Below are positions 58,970 to 64,000 of a DNA stretch of 64,000 nt, piece after piece. Under the pieces are notes generated by a model, which worked only from the letters and a program-made list of their open reading frames with translations, did not search any database and was not told where the DNA came from. The position numbers were made by a program, and so were the translations under genes. The number at the start of each line of letters is the position of its first letter. Position 1 is the stretch's first letter. This DNA is from Euglena gracilis (taxonomy: Eukaryota; Euglenida; Euglenophyceae; Euglenales): contig CP154956.1 in the NCBI GenBank assembly GCA_039621445.1, forward strand, positions 22,114,001-22,178,000, written 5' to 3'.

Positions 58970-61935
58970 GGGTATCCTTTAACTAACTGCTGTGAAGGGC
59001 GGCGGGGTGACAGGCCCAATTTTGCCTGCGCCGGGAGTGCGTAAAATGCGGCACTTACCGCCCGCGAAGCGGAAAATAGCACTCTGGTAACGGACGTAAT
59101 GACGTAAAAAGACCCAAAACGTCATTTTTCGGACATTTTCGGCCGAAATCGGCCGCGCCGGCGATGTAAAAACGAGCGCTCCGCCCCGGGTAGAGGTCGG
59201 CGATCCTTTACCTAACTGTTGCGAAGGGCGGCGGGCGGACAGGCGCAATTTGGCCCACGCAATTTTGCCCGCGGCGGCCGTGCGTAAAACGCAGCAATAA
59301 ATTACCGCCCAGGAGGCGCAAAATAGCACTTTGGCAACGGACGCCCCCAAAACGTCATTTTTCAGTCATTCTCCGCGGAAATCGGCCTCGCCGGCGCTGT
59401 AAAAACGAACGCTCCGCCCCCGGGTAGAGGCCGGCGATCCTTTACCTAACTCTTACGAAGGGCGGCGGGCGGACAGGCGCAATTTTGCCCGCGGCGGGCG
59501 TGCGTAAAATGCAGCACTTACCGCCCACGAGGCACAAAATAGCACTTCGGCAACGGACGCCCCCCAAAACGTCGGTATTTGGTCATTTTCGGCCGAAATC
59601 GGCCGCGTCGGCGGTCTAAAAACGAGCGGTCCGCCCCGGGTAGAGGTCGACGATCCTTTACCTAACTGTTGTGAAGGGCGGCGGGCGGACAGGCGCAACT
59701 TTGCCCGCAGCGGGCGTGCGTAAAACGCAGCAATTACCGCCGAGGAGGCGCAAAATAGCACTTTGGCAACGGAAGCCCCCAAAACGTCATTTTTCGGTCA
59801 GTTTCCGCGGAAATCAGCCGCGCCGTTGCTCTAAAAATGAGCGCTCCGCCCCGGGTAGAGGTCGGCGATCCTTTACCTAACTGTTGCGAAGGCCGGCGGG
59901 CGGACAGGCGCAATTTTGCATACGCTAATTTACCCGCGGCGGGTGTGCGTAAAACGCAGCAATTACCGCCTGGGAGGCGCAAAATAGCACTTTGGCAACG
60001 ACGCCCCCAAAACGTCATTTTTCTTTCATTGTCGGCCGACATCGGCCGCGCCGGCGCTCTAAAAACGAACGCTCCGCCCCCGTTAGAGGTCCGCGATCCT
60101 TTACTTAACTGTTTCGAAGGGCGGCTTGCGGACAGGCGCAATTTCGCCCGCGGCGGGTGTGCGTAAAACGCAGCAATTACCGCCTGGGAGGCGCAAAATA
60201 GCACTTTGGCAACGGACGCCCACCAAAACGTCATTTTTTGGTCACTCTCGGCCAAAATCGGCCGCGCCGGCGCTGTAAAAACGACCCGTCCGCCCCGGGC
60301 AGAGGTCGGCGATTCTTTACCTAACTGTTGCGAATGGCGGCGGGCGGACAGGAGCAACTTTGCCTACACAAATTTGCCCGCGTAAAACGCAGCAATTACC
60401 GCCCAGGATGCGCAAAGTAGCGCTTTGGCAACCGTCGCCCCCCAAAACGTCGTTTTTTTGGTCATTTTCGGCCGAAATCGGCGCGCCGACGCTGTAAAAA
60501 CGAGCGTTCCTCCCCGGGTAGAGGTCGGCGATCCTTTACCTAACCGTTGCGAAGGGCGGCGGGCAGACAGGCGCAAATTTGCCCTCGGCGGGCGTGCGCA
60601 AAACGCAGCAACTACCGCCCAGGAGGCGCAAAATAGCACTTTGGCAACAGACGCCCCCCAAAACGACATTCTTCGGTCATTCTCCGCGGAATTCGGCCGC
60701 GCCGGTGCTCTAAAAACGAGCGCTCCGCCCCGGGTAGAGGTCGGCGATCCTTTAACTAACTGTTGCGAAGGGCGGCGGGCAGACAGGCGCAATTTTGCAT
60801 ACGCAAATTTACCCGCGGCGGGTGTGCGTAAAACGCAGCAATTACCGCCCACGAGGCACAAAATAGCACTTCGGCAACGGACGCCCCCCAAAACGTCATT
60901 TTTTGGTCATTTTCGGCCGAAATCGGCCGCGCCGGCGCTGTAAAAACGAGCGGTCCGCCCCGGGTACAGGTCGGCGATTCTTTACCTAACTGTTGGGAAG
61001 GGCGGCAGGCGGACAGGCGCAATTTTGCCCGCGGTGGGCGTGCACAAAACGCAGCAATTACCGCCCAGGAGGCGCAAAATAGCACTTTGGCAACAGACGC
61101 CCCCCAAAACGTCATTTTTCGGTCATTCTCCGCGGAATTCGGCCGCGCCGGCGCTGTAAAACCGAGCGCTCCTCCCCGGGCAGAGGTCGGGTATCCTTCA
61201 ACTAACTGTTGCGAAGGGCGGCGTGCGGACAGCCGCAATTTTGCCCGCGGCTTGCGTGCGCAAAACGCAGCAACTACCAGCCGGCAGGCGCAAAATAGCA
61301 CTCTGGTAACGGCCGTAATGACGTAAAAATGACAGAAAACGTCATTTTTCGGACACTTTAGGCCAAAATCGGCCTCGCCGGAGCTCTAAAAACGAGCGCT
61401 CCGCCCCAGGTAGAGGTCGGCGATCCTTTACCTAACTGATGCGAAGGGCGGCGTGCGTACAGGCGCAATTTTGCTCACGCAATTTTGCGGATGCGCAAAA
61501 TAGTCCTTTGGCAACGGACGCCCCCCAAAACGTCATTCTTCGGTTATTCTCCGCGGAAATCGGCCGCGCCGGCGCTGTAAAAACGAGCGCTCCGCCCCGG
61601 GCAGAGGTCGGGTATCCTTTACCTAACTGTTGTGAAGGGCGGCAGGCAGACAGGCGCAGTTTTACATACGCAAATTTGCCCGCGGCGGATGTGCGTAAAA
61701 CGCAGCAATTACTGCCCGGGAGGCGCAAAATAGCACTTTGGCATCAGTCGCCCCCCAAAACGTCATTTTTCGGTCATTCTCCGCGGAAATCGGCCGCGCC
61801 GGCGCTCTAAAAACGAGCGCTCCGCCCCGGGTAGAGGTCGGCGATCCTTTACCTAACTGTTGCGAAGGGCGGCGGGCGGACAGGCGCATTTTTGCCCACG
61901 GCGGGCGTGCGTAAAACGCAGCAATTACCGCCCCG
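58970..61935. repeat. 220-bp tandem array, reverse orientation
   Basis: About thirteen units in the opposite orientation (ACCTAACTGTTGCGAAGGGC, AAAACGCAGCAATTACCGCC, TAGCACTTTGGCAACGGACG), starts about 197-232 bp apart. The reversal point is near 58,965. The last unit runs directly into the DIRS recombinase. Confidence 0.85.
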
Positions 61936-62780
61936 CTCAGTCTTCAGGGCATTGGTGGGCCAGTTGTTGCACAAAGGGGTGCCCCTTCAGGATTGCACAA
62001 TCCACAAGATGGCTGAAGCCCTCCTTGATCTTGCTGTTCATAGCATCAATACTGCACGAAATGCATATGCAGCAGCCTTGTTACTCCCAGGGTTTGGGTC
62101 ATTGCTATTTTCACCCCTTCTGGCTCCATTGAAAAGGAAATGGATTTCCAATGTCTGCAAGTATGCCCACTTTTGGGACCCCACTGATTTCCTAGAAAAC
62201 ACCTTGAGGAATTCAACACCTCTCTCAGACCTTTCTGTGAAAGATCTCAGAAACAGACTCATCATCTGTTGGAGGCTTTTGGCCCTCCACAGGAGGGTTG
62301 ATCTAGCCAGGACACAGCGAAAAATCAGTTTCGTGGGAGAAAAAATTTTCATTTTATTGCAAAGGAAAGGGTGGCAATTCCCAAGTTGGGAGGAAGTTTT
62401 AAATTTGCCACACGCTCACCTCATCAGCCCCTGGCATTTATTGAAAGAGTATGTGGAAAGGACAGCCCACATGGTTGGACACAAAAATAATTTGTTATGG
62501 TATTTGGATGGTAAAAGACCTTTGACATCAGAAAGAGTGAATTCCCTCACCAAAGAAATTCTGCACGAGGGGGGGGGTGGACACCACCCACTGGAAACGC
62601 CACAGCACCAGAGGGGCTGGGGTTTTATGGTGGAAAAATGCTGGTTTGCAAGTGGAAGAAGTCCAGCAATTGGGTCAGTGGAAAAATTTTCAACTTCATT
62701 ACCTTCCAACCTCAATACTTGCGACTCGGGGTCGTATCAAAAATTCAAACAATTATGGCCCAAAGGGGGGGGTGCACAGT
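61935..62780 (+). pseudogene. DIRS-type tyrosine recombinase, frameshifted
   Basis: The first part encodes NTARNAYAAALLL, LRNRLIICWRLLALHRRVDLAR (first Arg box) and LLWYLDGKRPLTSERVNSL. At the G run 62,570-62,580 the conserved coding moves to another frame with HWKRHSTRGAGVLWW (HxxR box) and LGQWKNFQLHYL (Trp and terminal Tyr). These are the expected boxes of a DIRS recombinase, which joins circular cDNA into the genome. The start merges with the tandem array. The shift could be a real mutation or a homopolymer length error. Confidence 0.7.
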
Positions 62781-62812
62781 ACCTCACCATCTCGCAGTGC
62801 GGAGCCTGAATG

Positions 62813-63345
62813 GTCTCGGACTCCCACGACAGAGGAAGGGGGAGGAAGGGATTAAGAGGGCGAAGCACAAGAAGATGGTGGGCCCAAACCTCCCACCCAA
62901 AAAATCAGCAGAAAAAGAAAGACATCCCAACCAGAAAGGGGGCCCCCGACCAAGCAGCCATGGGAGAGGGGGGGGGGCGGGGCCACGACGGTTCAGCTTC
63001 ACCAAGGTGTCGGAGGGGGCCTCATCATCGCCAACTCCGGACACAAAGGCGCAATAAGAAGCACCCCCCGCACACGCACAAACACACCAGAGCAGAACAG
63101 CCGGCAAGGAAAACAGGACCTCACCATCTTCTTTTGCTTCGCCCTCATGGTCACTTCCTCCCCCGTCCTCTGTCGTGGGAGTCCGAGGTCGGCTTGCCTC
63201 GAGGGAGTACGAGCCCGCGGTGACCATTCGGGCTTCGCACCTTCAGGGGGTGAGATCCTGCTTTGTGTGCCGGCTGTTTTGTTGTTTGTGTTCTTTTTTG
63301 GCGGGGTGCTTCTTACTGCTTTTTGGTGCCGGAGTTGGCGGATAT
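62813..63345. repeat. Nested inverted repeats 3' of the recombinase
   Basis: TCGGACTCCCACGACAGAGG and the next 55 bp or so at 62,813-62,882 are inverted at 63,131-63,195. A second pair, 63,028-63,120 and 63,265-63,345 (GCCGGCTGTT.TG.T and GGGTGCTTCTTA.TG), is also inverted. DIRS elements carry inverted terminal repeats; these may be rearranged remnants. Confidence 0.5.
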
Positions 63346-63368
63346 TAACGTCCTTCGACAACATCAAA

Positions 63369-63911
63369 ATGGCAACGTACGCAGAAATCTTGACATCAGA
63401 GGATGAATCAGTTTTCAACAATTCGTGGAGCGAGCTCTTTTTCAACGGGGACAAGGTGGCGAAGCTATTGGCGGAGTCGTCCCCGGAATCCCTCGTCGCC
63501 GTCATCGCGGCCGGGCAGAACTGGCTGGGAGGCGGATGGCACACGACGAAGTGCGCAAAGAAGGTCCACGAGTTGACCCAGGTGGCGATGGTCTCCAGCC
63601 AAGTCGGAGACTACAGGAATTCGTTCTTGTACTCGGTGGCGTTGGCAGGAAGTGTGGAGGTACCACTGATTGACTTGGGGCAGACAGCAGCGGACGTGGC
63701 GTTCAAGCTGGCGGATCGTTGGCTGGAGAAAAGTTCGGAGAAAGACAAAGGGATGACGGCACGAGCGGAGCGTCCGCGATGGAGGAGGACGGAGAAGACG
63801 AGGAGGACAACGACAACGACGACGCGGAAGAACGGCTCCCCTGGCAGGAAGAACTGGCGCCCCTGGCGCCAGAGCTGGCAGCGTGCCTTCGGCACGTCGA
63901 AAAGTGAGTGA
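63369..63911 (+). CDS. Unknown protein, possibly frameshifted
   Basis: From ATG 63,369 (MATYAEILTSEDESVF) the frame encodes about 130 residues of ordinary composition (WSELFFNGDKVAKLLAES, LGQTAADVAFKLADRWLEK) and then turns Arg/Thr-rich. The alternative frame from about 63,750 is acidic (MEEDGEDEEDNDNDDAEE, then LPWQEELAPLAPELAACL) and more protein-like, so a frameshift near 63,750 is likely. I recognise no family. Its position after the inverted repeats fits either a DIRS first ORF or the next element. Confidence 0.4.
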   Translation: MATYAEILTSEDESVFNNSWSELFFNGDKVAKLLAESSPESLVAVIAAGQNWLGGGWHTTKCAKKVHELTQVAMVSSQVGDYRNSFLYSVALAGSVEVPLIDLGQTAADVAFKLADRWLEKSSEKDKGMTARAERPRWRRTEKTRRTTTTTTRKNGSPGRKNWRPWRQSWQRAFGTSKSE

Positions 63912-64000
63912 GACTCCCCTGGAAGATGGTCCTGGGGGAGCTGCCCAGGTATAACGGGATGAAAAGTCGTGCAGAGGATAACAATCACAACGCAGACGGC

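Noticed and set aside
57130-61930. Many frames of 100-230 codons in the tandem array
   Set aside because: They repeat with the 220-bp unit on both strands and shift frame between units; they are a by-product of few stops in CpG-rich repeats.

Overview
This window looks like nuclear DNA from a very repeat-rich eukaryote. I see no rRNA, tRNA, operon structure or recognisable single-copy host gene; nearly every coding segment belongs to a mobile element. The elements include REL-type non-LTR retrotransposons with 2A-like peptides, a Crypton-like tyrosine recombinase element, DIRS-type fragments and a Ty3/gypsy chromovirus, which points to a eukaryote and probably a protist or alga. The KGKGKG-rich gag-like protein is compatible with a dinoflagellate, but I saw no spliced leader, so the lineage stays open.

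Region 1 (1-12,150) is a field of foldback elements. Their arms alternate poly-C or poly-G tracts with a short element-specific word. Two decayed remnants of a related gene family and a Crypton-like derivative (2,756-4,785) lie among them. Region 2 (12,154-20,804) is one long non-LTR retrotransposon, element A. Its ORF holds three 2A-like sites, zinc fingers, an adenine-methyltransferase-like domain, a reverse transcriptase and a frameshifted REL nuclease. Region 3 (21,200-35,030) is a minus-strand chain of a related family (B0, B1, B2). Members are joined head to tail and interrupted by a Crypton-like element, two foldback elements and a 5'-truncated plus-strand retrotransposon (C). Because the B copies are close relatives, several insertions can be read against an uninterrupted copy in the same window.

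Region 4 (35,400-39,500) is a gene family of unknown function (P770 here) between inverted repeats. Region 5 (39,870-42,260) holds repeat units and a minus-strand DIRS-type reverse transcriptase. Region 6 (42,254-53,721) is a Ty3/gypsy-like element with about 380-bp direct repeats, an initiator-Met-like primer-binding site, a plus-strand pol with chromodomain and, unusually, a minus-strand gag-like gene. Region 7 (53,730-57,120) is a second, decayed P770 copy. Region 8 (57,095-61,935) is a tandem array of about 220-bp units that reverses orientation near 58,965. Region 9 (61,935-63,988) has a DIRS-type tyrosine recombinase, an inverted repeat and an unknown ORF.

Almost every element is broken by frameshifts, stops or truncation, so the window reads as layered insertion history. 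Some breaks fall in homopolymer runs and could be assembly errors.
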